A stretch of DNA of 6,673 nt, from the NCBI GenBank assembly GCA_030833305.1, contig JAURHL010000111.1:1-6673 (forward strand), in the 5' to 3' direction. The first letter of the stretch is position 1; each line of letters starts with the position of its first letter. Positions 1 to 6,259 of the stretch are shown here, one piece after another. Source of the DNA: Acidimicrobiales bacterium. Lineage in GTDB: Bacteria; Actinomycetota; Acidimicrobiia; Acidimicrobiales; Ilumatobacteraceae. The notes under the pieces were generated by a model. It was not told the DNA's origin. It worked only from the letters and a program-made list of their open reading frames with translations, and made no database searches. The position numbers and the translations under genes were made by a program.

Positions 1-429
1 GCCGTAGAAGTCCACGTGGTATTCGACGGCGCGGGCGCCGAGTCGGCGCAGGTTGAACCAGCCGTTGCGACGCACGAGAGGATCGAAGGTCCACGTGATG
101 GCCGCCAGTCCCTTGTGGTGGGCCCAGTCGCGTTGATGGAACTTCAGCCGGGCCCCCAGCCCCGTGTTCTGCCGGTCGGGGACGACCCCGGTGATGTGCG
201 AATGCAGACACCATTCACCGTCGTGTTCGGCCAGGATTCCGAACGAGCACCCGACCATCTCGTCGTCCCGGAAGGCCCCGGCGATGTAGCCGCCGGCGTG
301 AGCGAGCGCCATCAGGAAGTCGGAGCTGACCATGTCGGCCGCCGCCCCACCCCACACGATGCCCGCGGTGCGGCGCAAAGCGTCCATCTCGGTGAGACCG
401 CGCAGTTCGCGCACGACGACGTCGCTCAT
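1..429 (-). CDS. GNAT-family N-acetyltransferase, COG3375-like (3' part outside window)
   Basis: The first 143 residues of a predicted acetyl-CoA-dependent N-acetyltransferase are present; the rest lies beyond the window edge. The acetyl-CoA-binding motif A is visible as Q-N-T-G-L-G at residues 87-92, following the beta-strand segment H-S-H-I-T-G-V at 76-82. A segment T-W-T-F-D-P-L-V-R-R-N at 112-122, followed by F-N-L-x-x-L-G-A, is typical of the predicted GNAT subgroup COG3375, whose substrate is generally unknown. The ATG at 429 overlaps the TGA of the upstream membrane-protein gene (ATGA). No clear Shine-Dalgarno precedes it, so translational coupling is likely. The GNAT fold is well supported by the motif; the substrate cannot be assigned. 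The subgroup name is from memory of family patterns, not a search. Confidence 0.8.
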   Translation of the reverse strand, partial: MSDVVVRELRGLTEMDALRRTAGIVWGGAAADMVSSDFLMALAHAGGYIAGAFRDDEMVGCSFGILAEHDGEWCLHSHITGVVPDRQNTGLGARLKFHQRDWAHHKGLAAITWTFDPLVRRNGWFNLRRLGARAVEYHVDFYG

Positions 430-1589
430 GGATTGTCCGGGTGCGTCGAACTCGTGGGGTGAGCCAACCGGTACACCAAGCGCACCGCGAGGGCCTCGTG
501 AATGGCGGGCGCGGTGTCCTCGGCGAACTCGGCGCGGTACTTGTCGTCGGTGCTCAACACGACCGTGAAGTACATGCCGATGAACGCACCGAGGAATCCG
601 GCCACACGTATCAGCGCCTCGGTCATCACCAGGTCACGCCCGCTCAGCGTGATGGTGAAGAACACGTTCGCGTCGTCGACACCCATCCATCCGGCCTGTG
701 TCGCCAACGGAATGGCCACGAATCCGAAGGTGACGAAGAAACCGGTCAGGACGATGGCGACGAAGGTGACCTGGACCGCCTGATTGAAAGTGGACACCAG
801 GATCAGGTCCATCTTCTCGCGACCCCTCAAGGGATTGTCGAGGGGCGCACCCGGAGAAACTGGTAGGCCGGCCGCTGGTGTGTCGGCGACCAAGGAACCG
901 ACCTCGTCCCATGATTCGAAGGTGGCCAAGCCGTCGATCAAACGAGGGACGCGCGACAACACGAACACGGCACCGAGCACGAAGAAAATGCCGAGGCCGA
1001 TCATGTAGGGGATGCCGGCCAGCGTGCCCGCCACCTGCCACACCTCGGCGTTGATGAAGAGGAAGACCGTGAAGAGGAGCAACTGGGGCAACGCCCGCAC
1101 CAGCAGACGGCCGAGCATGGCGGCCTGACCGAACGATGATCGAATCGCCCACAGGATCAGCTGACCCACCGCGAAAGCGGCCAGAAGGTAGATGACGCCG
1201 AGGATGATGACGCCCTCGAGAAGCGCCTGAAGCGCGTCTCCCCACTGACCGAAGATGGCGCTCGGAACGGTGGGGCCGATGACGAACGCAACCAACTCGG
1301 GCCGGCCGACCTCGGTGGGCACCGACCAGAACGGGCGGCGCAGCACGAGGTTGGTGACCGTCCATCCGAGAACGAGGACGGCGATGGTCACGCCCGCGGC
1401 GACCAAGTTGCGCGCGGTGGACCAGTGGGCCAGGTTCAGCGCGTTGAGGCCACCGGCGAGGTAGGCGAGGATCAACAGGGGGATGGCGCGCGTCCAGATA
1501 TCGGTGCGAGCGGAATAGTCGACGATGAAATGGGGGACACCGCGGCCGATGAACCAGCGCTCGATGGCCTTGTGCTGGGCGCGATCCAC
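426..1589 (-). CDS. Polytopic integral membrane protein of unknown function
   Basis: This 387-residue protein was not recognised as a named family. Hydrophobic segments lie at about residues 36-53, 62-84, 98-114, 122-149, 166-182, 192-212, 267-297 and 322-346, giving some seven or eight membrane spans. Residues 213-265 form a polar loop rich in Asp, Pro and Gly, and the 40-residue C-terminus is hydrophilic. The N-terminus is charged and not a cleavable signal peptide. GTG at 1589 is the first possible start, because an in-frame TAG sits four codons upstream. No Shine-Dalgarno is visible, but a TAnnnT hexamer 7 bases upstream would fit a leaderless message. The gene is divergent from serA and overlaps the downstream acetyltransferase gene by 4 bases, so those two probably form an operon. 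No catalytic or transport motif was seen, so no function is proposed. Confidence 0.8.
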   Translation of the reverse strand: MDRAQHKAIERWFIGRGVPHFIVDYSARTDIWTRAIPLLILAYLAGGLNALNLAHWSTARNLVAAGVTIAVLVLGWTVTNLVLRRPFWSVPTEVGRPELVAFVIGPTVPSAIFGQWGDALQALLEGVIILGVIYLLAAFAVGQLILWAIRSSFGQAAMLGRLLVRALPQLLLFTVFLFINAEVWQVAGTLAGIPYMIGLGIFFVLGAVFVLSRVPRLIDGLATFESWDEVGSLVADTPAAGLPVSPGAPLDNPLRGREKMDLILVSTFNQAVQVTFVAIVLTGFFVTFGFVAIPLATQAGWMGVDDANVFFTITLSGRDLVMTEALIRVAGFLGAFIGMYFTVVLSTDDKYRAEFAEDTAPAIHEALAVRLVYRLAHPTSSTHPDNP

Positions 1590-1595
1590 GCGCTC

Positions 1596-1601
1596 AGCCT
1601 A
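1596..1601 (-). promoter_or_regulatory. Candidate -10 box for a leaderless membrane-protein transcript
   Basis: The hexamer TAGGCT fits the actinobacterial TAnnnT pattern and ends 6 bases before the GTG at 1589, which is the spacing expected if transcription begins at the start codon. The in-frame TAG that limits the reading frame is part of this hexamer. No convincing -35 element was found at 16-18 bases upstream, so this is a weak prediction. Confidence 0.35.
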
Positions 1602-1638
1602 AGGCGTGACAATCGACCATCCGACGGCGAGGATTTTG

Positions 1639-1662
1639 AACGAAATGTCAAACCCATTCGTT
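1639..1662. repeat. Imperfect inverted repeat in the divergent intergenic region
   Basis: AACGAAATG (1639-1647) and CATTCGTT (1655-1662) are inverted copies apart from one extra A, separated by 7 bases. The repeat lies in the 109-base region between the divergent membrane-protein gene and serA. It touches the candidate serA -35 box, so it could be an operator. An element this short can arise by chance. Confidence 0.35.
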
Positions 1663-1690
1663 GGGAAGGCTCACGACCGACCAACATGAT
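1661..1690 (+). promoter_or_regulatory. Candidate serA promoter
   Basis: TTGGGA (1661-1666) and CATGAT (1685-1690) are 18 bases apart, each matching four of six consensus positions for a housekeeping promoter. Transcription would begin almost at the serA ATG (1699), giving a leaderless or nearly leaderless message. That agrees with the poor Shine-Dalgarno there: only a GGG at 1691-1693, 5 bases before the ATG. It is the best pair I could find in this gap, but weak. Confidence 0.3.
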
Positions 1691-1698
1691 GGGTCGAT

Positions 1699-3264
1699 AT
1701 GGCACGAATCCTCGTCTCCGAAGAAATCGCGGCCGGCGGTCTCGACCGACTGCGCGCGGCGGGTCACACCGTCGACGTCCGCTTGGACCTGACCCCGGAG
1801 ACTTTGCCCGCGGCCCTGAAGGGTGCCCACGCCCTCATCATCCGCTCGGCCACTCAGGTGACCGCCGAGGTGTTGGAATCCGCCGACGAGTTGATCGTGG
1901 TCGGTCGCGCCGGAATCGGTCTCGACAACGTCGACGTCGAGGCGGCGACCCGTCGTGGTGTGATGGTCGTGAACGCGCCGCAGAGCAACATCGTGTCGGC
2001 GGCCGAGCACACCATGGCGTTGCTGATGGCGTCGGCGCGCAACGTTGCTCAGGCTCACGCCGCGCTGAAGGCCGGGCGCTGGGAGCGCAGCAAGTGGGAG
2101 GGTGTCGAACTCTCCGACAAGACGCTGGGCATCGTCGGTCTCGGACGCATCGGCAAACTGGTCGCCCAGCGCGCGTTGGCGTTCGGCATGCGACTGGTGG
2201 CCTACGACCCGTTCGTGTCGGCCGATCGCGCGCGACAGATGAGCGTCGAGATGATGTCGCTCGAGGACCTGATGAGCCAGAGCGACTTCATCACGGTGCA
2301 CTTGCCCAAGACCAAGGAGACCAAGGGCATCATCGGCACCGACATGTTGAATCGTGCCAAGCCCGACCTGCGGGTGATCAACGTGGCGCGCGGTGGAATC
2401 GTTGACGAGGCGGCCCTTGCCGACGCCGTTCGTTCGGGTCGCATCGCCGGCGCCGCTCTCGACGTGTTCGACGTGGAGCCGTGCACCGACAGTCCGCTGT
2501 TCGCGTTGGACAACGTGGTGGTGACCCCGCATCTGGGCGCCAGCACCCGCGAGGCCCAGGACAAGGCCGGTGACACCATCGCCGACATGGTGAAGTTGGC
2601 GCTGGCCGGTGACTTCGTGCCCTTCGCGGTGAACGTGTCGGCGGCCGAGGCCAACGAGACGTTGCGCCCGTACCTGCCACTCGCCGAGCGGCTCGGATGT
2701 CTGTTCGCCGCGCTGGTCGGTTCGATGCCCAAGCAGATCGAGATCATCGCCGAGGGCGAGATCGGACAGTACGACAACCGCATCCTCACGCTGAGTGCAT
2801 TGAAGGGATTCTTCGGTGCCCTCAGTGACGAGCCGGTGTCGTACGTGAACGCCCCGCAGTTGGCCAAGAACGCCGGTGTGGAGGTTCGTGAGACCTCCGT
2901 ACGCGATTCCCACAATTACGTGAACCTGGTGACGTTGCGGGCCGACGGTCACAGCATCGCCGCGACCTTGATCGGCCGGCACGGCGAGGCTCGCTTGGTG
3001 ATGATCGAGGATCATGCGACCGACGTGCCGCCGGCCGACAACATGCTGGTGGTGCGCAACGACGATCGCCCCGGTGTGATCGGCTTGGTGGGCACGTTGC
3101 TCGGCAACGCCGGCGTGAACATCAGCGACATGGACGTGGGTCGTGCGGCCGCGGCCGGTTCGGCGTTGATGGTGATCGCGCCGTCGGGACCGGTGCCGGC
3201 CGAGGTGCTGCAGCAGTTGCGCGACGCGCCGGGCATCACCAGCGTGCACGCCCTCTCCGCCTGA
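1699..3264 (+). CDS. serA: D-3-phosphoglycerate dehydrogenase (long, ACT-domain form)
   Basis: This enzyme oxidises 3-phosphoglycerate to 3-phosphohydroxypyruvate with NAD+, the first step of serine synthesis in the cytoplasm. At 521 residues it has the long three-part layout known from Mycobacterium tuberculosis SerA (about 528). The split substrate domain is followed by the Rossmann motif G-L-G-R-I-G at 147-152, with D170 placed to bind the NAD ribose. Catalytic residues are R231 (in N-V-A-R-G-G), E260 (F-D-V-E-P) and H278 (T-P-H-L-G). An intervening domain spans about 310-445, and a C-terminal ACT domain from about 449 carries D-R-P-G at 456-459. In this family serine binding at the ACT domain gives feedback inhibition; the tyrosine of the mycobacterial site appears to be N454 here, while D456 and N474 are kept. 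ATG 1699 follows from the conserved M-A-R-I-L-V start; nearby upstream ATGs are out of frame. The gene converges on pyrF. Confidence 0.97.
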   Translation: MARILVSEEIAAGGLDRLRAAGHTVDVRLDLTPETLPAALKGAHALIIRSATQVTAEVLESADELIVVGRAGIGLDNVDVEAATRRGVMVVNAPQSNIVSAAEHTMALLMASARNVAQAHAALKAGRWERSKWEGVELSDKTLGIVGLGRIGKLVAQRALAFGMRLVAYDPFVSADRARQMSVEMMSLEDLMSQSDFITVHLPKTKETKGIIGTDMLNRAKPDLRVINVARGGIVDEAALADAVRSGRIAGAALDVFDVEPCTDSPLFALDNVVVTPHLGASTREAQDKAGDTIADMVKLALAGDFVPFAVNVSAAEANETLRPYLPLAERLGCLFAALVGSMPKQIEIIAEGEIGQYDNRILTLSALKGFFGALSDEPVSYVNAPQLAKNAGVEVRETSVRDSHNYVNLVTLRADGHSIAATLIGRHGEARLVMIEDHATDVPPADNMLVVRNDDRPGVIGLVGTLLGNAGVNISDMDVGRAAAAGSALMVIAPSGPVPAEVLQQLRDAPGITSVHALSA

Positions 3265-3274
3265 GGCTCAGGCG
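3258..3274. terminator. Palindromic hairpin across the convergent serA and pyrF stop codons
   Basis: CGCCTGA (3258-3264) and TCAGGCG (3268-3274) are perfect inverted copies around a GGC loop at 3265-3267. The loop is exactly the gap between the two genes, and both TGA stop codons are inside the stem. CTC/GAG (3255-3257 with 3278-3280) could lengthen the stem past a 3-base bulge. The hairpin would form in transcripts from either strand, so a bidirectional terminator or 3'-end stabiliser is plausible. No T-tract follows on either strand, so it is not a canonical intrinsic terminator. Confidence 0.45.
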
Positions 3275-4080
3275 ACGGAGCGGATCTGGTCGCGGGTCGT
3301 CTCGGCGGCTTCCCTCGCCGCCTCCGCCCAATCGGCGCCCTTCGACGCGTACAAGATCGCTCGCGACGAGTTGATCATCATCCCGAAGCCGCGACTATCG
3401 CGACCGGCGGTCACCGTCGCCTCCACATCTCCGCCTTGCGCACCGATCCCGGGCACCAGCAACGGCATGTCGCCCACGATCGCGCGCACCTTGGCCAACT
3501 CCGCGGGATACGTCGCGCCCACCACCAAGGCCAGCTCGCCGAGCGTGCTCCAGCGGTCGCGGGCCATTCGAGCCACGCGCTCGTACAGTGGTTCACCGTC
3601 GACCGCCAGTGACTGCAGATCACCACTGCCCGGGTTCGACGTGCGACACAGCACGATCACTCCCTTGCCGCGATGGGCCAGGAACGGCTCCAGCGAGTCC
3701 GTACCCAGATACGGGTTCACCGTCACCGCGTCGGCTCCGTAGCGAACGAACGCCTCCTCGGCGTATCGCTCGGCGGTGGGTCCGATGTCGCCCCGCTTGG
3801 CGTCGAGAATCAGCACGGCTCGCGGATGACGATCGCGAACGTGGGCGCACAGACGTTCCAACTGATCCTCGGCTCCGAGCGCCGCGAAATAGGCGATCTG
3901 CGGCTTGAACGCGCACACGGTGTGGGCGGTCGCATCCACGATGCCGATGCAGAACTCTAGCACACCTTCGGGGTCGGCGGCCATCGATGCGCGCATCTTG
4001 CCCGGATCCGGATCCAGACCGACGCACGGCATGGAGCCACTAGCGGCCCATGCCTCGTTCAATTTGTCGTGGAATCCCAC
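3268..4080 (-). CDS. pyrF: Orotidine 5'-phosphate decarboxylase (subfamily 2)
   Basis: This enzyme decarboxylates orotidine monophosphate to UMP, the last step of de novo pyrimidine synthesis. The 270-residue protein carries the catalytic L-D-A-K-R-G-D-I-G motif at 92-100, with D93, K95 and D98 forming the charged active-site network. It also has K-P-Q-I-A-Y-F at 59-65, V-P-G-I-G-A-Q-G-G-D at 209-218 (phosphate-binding loop region) and N-S-S-R-A-I-L-Y-A at 237-245. The length and motif pattern fit the actinobacterial/myxococcal-type subfamily, not the E. coli form of about 245 residues. Translation starts at GTG 4080, only 9 bases after the ferredoxin stop. There is no strong Shine-Dalgarno (a GAGGG lies about 14 bases upstream), so the two are probably cotranscribed and coupled. 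The 3' end lies three bases from the serA stop on the other strand. Confidence 0.95.
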   Translation of the reverse strand: MGFHDKLNEAWAASGSMPCVGLDPDPGKMRASMAADPEGVLEFCIGIVDATAHTVCAFKPQIAYFAALGAEDQLERLCAHVRDRHPRAVLILDAKRGDIGPTAERYAEEAFVRYGADAVTVNPYLGTDSLEPFLAHRGKGVIVLCRTSNPGSGDLQSLAVDGEPLYERVARMARDRWSTLGELALVVGATYPAELAKVRAIVGDMPLLVPGIGAQGGDVEATVTAGRDSRGFGMMINSSRAILYASKGADWAEAAREAAETTRDQIRSVA

Positions 4081-4089
4081 GACGACGTC

Positions 4090-4281
4090 TCAGCCCTCGA
4101 CCGTGATGGCGGCGGTGGGGCACAGGTCGGCGGCCTGTTCGACCTTCGAGCGCAGTTCCTCGCCGGGGTTCTCCTGCAAGATGTAGAGGTAGCCGTCGCT
4201 ACGCACCTCGAACACCTCCGGGCAGACCTGCACGCAGCTGCCGGTCGAGGCACAGACGTCGAAATCAACCGAGACCTTCAT
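4090..4281 (-). CDS. Small ferredoxin, probably [3Fe-4S]
   Basis: This 63-residue soluble electron carrier has cysteines at 10, 16, 20 and 54 in the pattern C-x5-C-x3-C ... C-P, followed by T-A-A-I. In the related four-cysteine [4Fe-4S] proteins the residue at position 13 would be a fourth ligand in the first cluster motif. Here it is Thr, and C10, C16 and C54 would hold a [3Fe-4S] cluster, as in the small actinobacterial ferredoxins that reduce cytochromes P450. The chosen ATG has AAGGA (4288-4292) 6 bases upstream and begins M-K-V-S-V-D, typical of the family. An in-frame extension to 4446 would run back through the leuA 3' end and is rejected. No P450, reductase or other obvious partner lies in the window, so the electron acceptor is unknown. 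The gene sits between leuA and pyrF in the same direction. Confidence 0.9.
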   Translation of the reverse strand: MKVSVDFDVCASTGSCVQVCPEVFEVRSDGYLYILQENPGEELRSKVEQAADLCPTAAITVEG

Positions 4282-4327
4282 GTCGTTTCCTTCCAACCCG
4301 GGATCGCGACCCGCGACCTCGGTCTGA

Positions 4328-4333
4328 ACGATA
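4328..4333 (-). promoter_or_regulatory. Possible -10 box ahead of the ferredoxin gene
   Basis: In the 74 bases between the leuA stop and the ferredoxin start, TATCGT fits TAnnnT and would place a transcription start about 38-40 bases before the ATG. The nearest -35-like sequence (TGACGA) is 19 bases away, which is poor. The gap holds no hairpin with a T-tract, so leuA transcripts could continue into the ferredoxin gene whether or not this box is used. Confidence 0.2.
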
Positions 4334-4355
4334 GTGCCGGGCGCACCACGGCTCG

Positions 4356-6107
4356 TCAGTCCGCGGAGGACTGATGACGTTCGTGGGCCGACAGCACGGC
4401 CCGCAGAGCCGCCGTCACCGTGTTCTCGTCGGTGCCGACTCCCCACAGTGTGCGACCGCCATCACCGATGGTCTCCACGTAGGCCACCGCCTGGGCCTCG
4501 GAGCCCTTGCCGATGGCGTGCTCGCTGTAGTCGGCCACGTCCAAGGTGGCACCCAGGCCGGTGCGCATGGCGTTCACGAACGCATCGATGGGTCCGTTGC
4601 CGGCACCGGTGATGGTGGTGTGCGAACCGTCGATTACCAGTTGGGCGGTGATGGTGGTGCGCCCTCCGTCGGTGGACTGGCTGCGCATCTCGTGGCTCTC
4701 CAACACGAAACGTGGCGTGTCGGGAAGGTACTCGGAACGGAACGCGGACCACATGGTGAGCGGACTCACCTCGGTGCCCAGATCCTCGGTGATGTGCTGG
4801 ATGTTCTTCGAGAACTCGATCTGCAGACGCCTCGGTAGGTCGAAGCCGTGCTCGGTCTTCATCACGTAGGCCACTCCGCCCTTGCCGCTCTGGCTGTTCA
4901 CGCGAATGACGGCCTCGTAGGTGCGGCCCAGATGCTTGGGGTCGAGCGGCAGGTACGGGACACCCCAGGTGTCGTACTCGCCGGGCGCCCGGCCCGCGTC
5001 GGCGGCCTTGCGGTCGATCGTCTCGAAGCCCTTCTTGATGGCGTCCTGGTGGCTGCCACTGAACGCCGTGTACACCAGGTCGCCCACGTAGGGGTGACGC
5101 GGATGCACGGGCAGACGGTTGCAGTATTCGGCGGTGCGTCGCAGGGCGTCGATGTCGCTGATGTCCAGCTCGGGATCGACACCGTTCACGAACAGGTTCA
5201 TGGCCAGGTTGATGACGTCCACGTTGCCCGTGCGTTCACCGTTGCCGAACAGGGTTCCCTCCACGCGATCGGCGCCGGCCATCACGCCGAACTCGGCGGC
5301 GGCCACGGCGCATCCGCGGTCGTTGTGCGGGTGCAGGCTGATGACCACCGAATCACGGTTCTTGATGGTGCGGCAGAACCACTCGATCACGTCGCCGTAC
5401 ACGTTGGGGCTGTAGCACTCGACGGTGGCGGGCAGGTTCAAGATGAGGGGCTTGGCCGGCGTGGGCTGAATCACGTCCATCACGGCCTCGCACACCTCGA
5501 TGGCGTACTCGGGCTCGGTGAGGGTGAAGCTCTCGGGTGAGTACTCGTACCGGATGTACGAGCCGGGCAGTGTGGCCTCCATCGCCAGGCACTTGCGGGC
5601 CGCGTTCACGGCGATCTGCTTGATGCCGTCCTTGTCGAGGCCGAACACGACCTCGCGCTGCAGCGGGTTCGTCGAGTTGTAGAAGTGCACGATCGCCTGC
5701 TTGACACCGCGCAGCGATTCGTACGTGCGCTCGATCAGTTCGTCGCGACTCTGCACCAGCACCTGGATGGTCACGTCGTCGGGGATGAGGTTCTGCTCGA
5801 TCAACTGACGGACGAAGTCGAAGTCGGGTTGCGACGCCGAGGGGAAGCCCACCTCGATCTCGGTGAAGCCGATCTTGCACAGTTCGTCGAACATGCGACG
5901 CTTGCGCTCGGGGTCCATGGGGTCGATCAACGCCTGGTTGCCGTCGCGCAGGTCGACCGAACACCACAGCGGAGCCTTGTCGATCATCTTGTTGGGCCAG
6001 GTGCGGTCGGGGAGCGAGAGCGGGATGAACGGCGTGTACTTGGCGAAGGGCATGCGCCCTCCACCGGCATTCACGAACTGGGCCGGACCCGGGTTCTTGG
6101 TGTTCAT
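4356..6107 (-). CDS. leuA: 2-isopropylmalate synthase
   Basis: This enzyme condenses acetyl-CoA with 2-oxoisovalerate to give 2-isopropylmalate, the committed step of leucine synthesis. The 583-residue protein has the long actinobacterial form. Its catalytic barrel carries D-L-R-D-G-N-Q at 52-58, where D55 is a metal ligand, and H-P-H-N-D-R-G at 259-265, where H259 and H261 are metal ligands. G-N-G-E-R-T-G-N follows at 288-295, with N295 matching the last ligand of the mycobacterial enzyme. The C-terminal regulatory domain from about 455 includes G-N-G-P-I-D-A-F at 503-510; in the family this domain binds leucine for feedback inhibition. It is shorter than M. tuberculosis LeuA (about 644), which carries a tandem-repeat insert not seen here. 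ATG 6107 is chosen because AAGGGAG lies 6 bases upstream. The frame stays open to a TTG at 6161, but that falls in the terminator T-run. An upstream attenuator probably controls the gene. Confidence 0.97.
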   Translation of the reverse strand: MNTKNPGPAQFVNAGGGRMPFAKYTPFIPLSLPDRTWPNKMIDKAPLWCSVDLRDGNQALIDPMDPERKRRMFDELCKIGFTEIEVGFPSASQPDFDFVRQLIEQNLIPDDVTIQVLVQSRDELIERTYESLRGVKQAIVHFYNSTNPLQREVVFGLDKDGIKQIAVNAARKCLAMEATLPGSYIRYEYSPESFTLTEPEYAIEVCEAVMDVIQPTPAKPLILNLPATVECYSPNVYGDVIEWFCRTIKNRDSVVISLHPHNDRGCAVAAAEFGVMAGADRVEGTLFGNGERTGNVDVINLAMNLFVNGVDPELDISDIDALRRTAEYCNRLPVHPRHPYVGDLVYTAFSGSHQDAIKKGFETIDRKAADAGRAPGEYDTWGVPYLPLDPKHLGRTYEAVIRVNSQSGKGGVAYVMKTEHGFDLPRRLQIEFSKNIQHITEDLGTEVSPLTMWSAFRSEYLPDTPRFVLESHEMRSQSTDGGRTTITAQLVIDGSHTTITGAGNGPIDAFVNAMRTGLGATLDVADYSEHAIGKGSEAQAVAYVETIGDGGRTLWGVGTDENTVTAALRAVLSAHERHQSSAD

Positions 6108-6113
6108 TCGGTG

Positions 6114-6120
6114 CTCCCTT
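6114..6120 (-). promoter_or_regulatory. leuA ribosome binding site
   Basis: AAGGGAG lies 6 bases before ATG 6107 and fixes the leuA start. The alternative TTG start at 6161 has no such site and would add 18 residues encoded within and just after the leader terminator. Confidence 0.8.
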
Positions 6121-6159
6121 TGATGGTGTTCTGGCGTGACGAGGCTGATTCGGACAAAC

Positions 6160-6188
6160 AAAAAACCCCGGCGCTGGTGCGCACGGGG
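6160..6188 (-). terminator. Intrinsic terminator in the leuA leader (attenuator)
   Basis: Read on the minus strand, CCCCG (6188-6184) pairs with CGGGG (6170-6166), and GCGC (6182-6179) pairs with GCGC (6174-6171), around an ACCA loop. The only flaw is one bulged T at 6183. Six T residues follow at once (6165-6160), then GTTT. This is a textbook Rho-independent terminator and lies 52 bases upstream of leuA on the coding strand. With no gene ending nearby except the leucine-rich leader peptide, its natural role is conditional termination ahead of leuA. Confidence 0.85.
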
Positions 6189-6193
6189 CTGAC

Positions 6194-6219
6194 GGCGAAC
6201 GCGATATGGGGCGTTCGCC
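6194..6219 (-). promoter_or_regulatory. Hairpin directly after the leader peptide stop codon
   Basis: GGCGAACGC (6219-6211) and GCGTTCGCC (6202-6194) form a perfect 9-bp stem with an 8-base loop. The stem begins one base past the leader TAG (6222-6220) and ends 5 bases before the terminator stem. A ribosome at the stop codon would cover its 5' arm; one stalled at the leucine codons would leave it largely free. It could be a pause hairpin or one of the competing structures of the attenuator. I did not find a strong alternative pairing with the terminator arms. Confidence 0.65.
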
Positions 6220-6252
6220 CTACATAAGAAGGAGGCCGGTCAGGAAGGTCAC
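6220..6252 (-). CDS. Leucine-rich leader peptide of the leuA attenuator
   Basis: A 10-codon reading frame, GTG ACC TTC CTG ... ending CTC CTT CTT ATG TAG, encodes M-T-F-L-T-G-L-L-L-M. Four of ten residues are Leu, three of them consecutive just before the end, which is how leader peptides of leucine operons sense charged tRNA-Leu. It lies between a candidate promoter and a strong terminator ahead of leuA. There is no Shine-Dalgarno; instead a TAGGGT box ends 7 bases before the GTG, so the transcript probably starts at this codon and is translated leaderless. The stop codon abuts a 9-bp hairpin. Its shortness means it could be chance, but the gene it precedes, the codon content and the terminator make that unlikely. 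Confidence 0.8.
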   Translation of the reverse strand: MTFLTGLLLM

Positions 6253-6259
6253 GACGCTG

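Noticed and set aside
1646..1651. Perfect TTGACA on the minus strand as a -35 box for the membrane protein
   Set aside because: No -10-like hexamer lies 16-19 bases downstream; the sequence there is GCCGTC, so it is probably coincidental.
1425..2405. 326-codon open frame on the plus strand overlapping the serA start
   Set aside because: It runs across the divergent intergenic gap into serA in another frame, with an Arg/Gly-rich sequence and no recognisable domain.
1648..3249. 533-codon open frame on the minus strand opposite serA
   Set aside because: It lies antisense within serA, which has full family motifs; the translation is His/Arg/Gly-rich and low in complexity, typical of a shadow frame in high-GC DNA.
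4282..4446. 55-residue N-terminal extension of the ferredoxin
   Set aside because: It overlaps the leuA 3' end and is Arg/Gly-rich; the ATG at 4281 has a clear ribosome site and matches the usual family start and length.
4848..5540. 230-codon plus-strand frame inside leuA
   Set aside because: It is antisense to the conserved leuA catalytic region, rich in Val, His and Gly, and has no ribosome site or motif.
6108..6161. 18-residue N-terminal extension of LeuA from a TTG
   Set aside because: The start would be in the T-run of the leader terminator and lacks a Shine-Dalgarno, while ATG 6107 has a good one.
6160..6252. T-box riboswitch for leuA
   Set aside because: The leader is too short and no T-box consensus or specifier-loop stem was seen; the leucine-rich peptide explains the terminator better.
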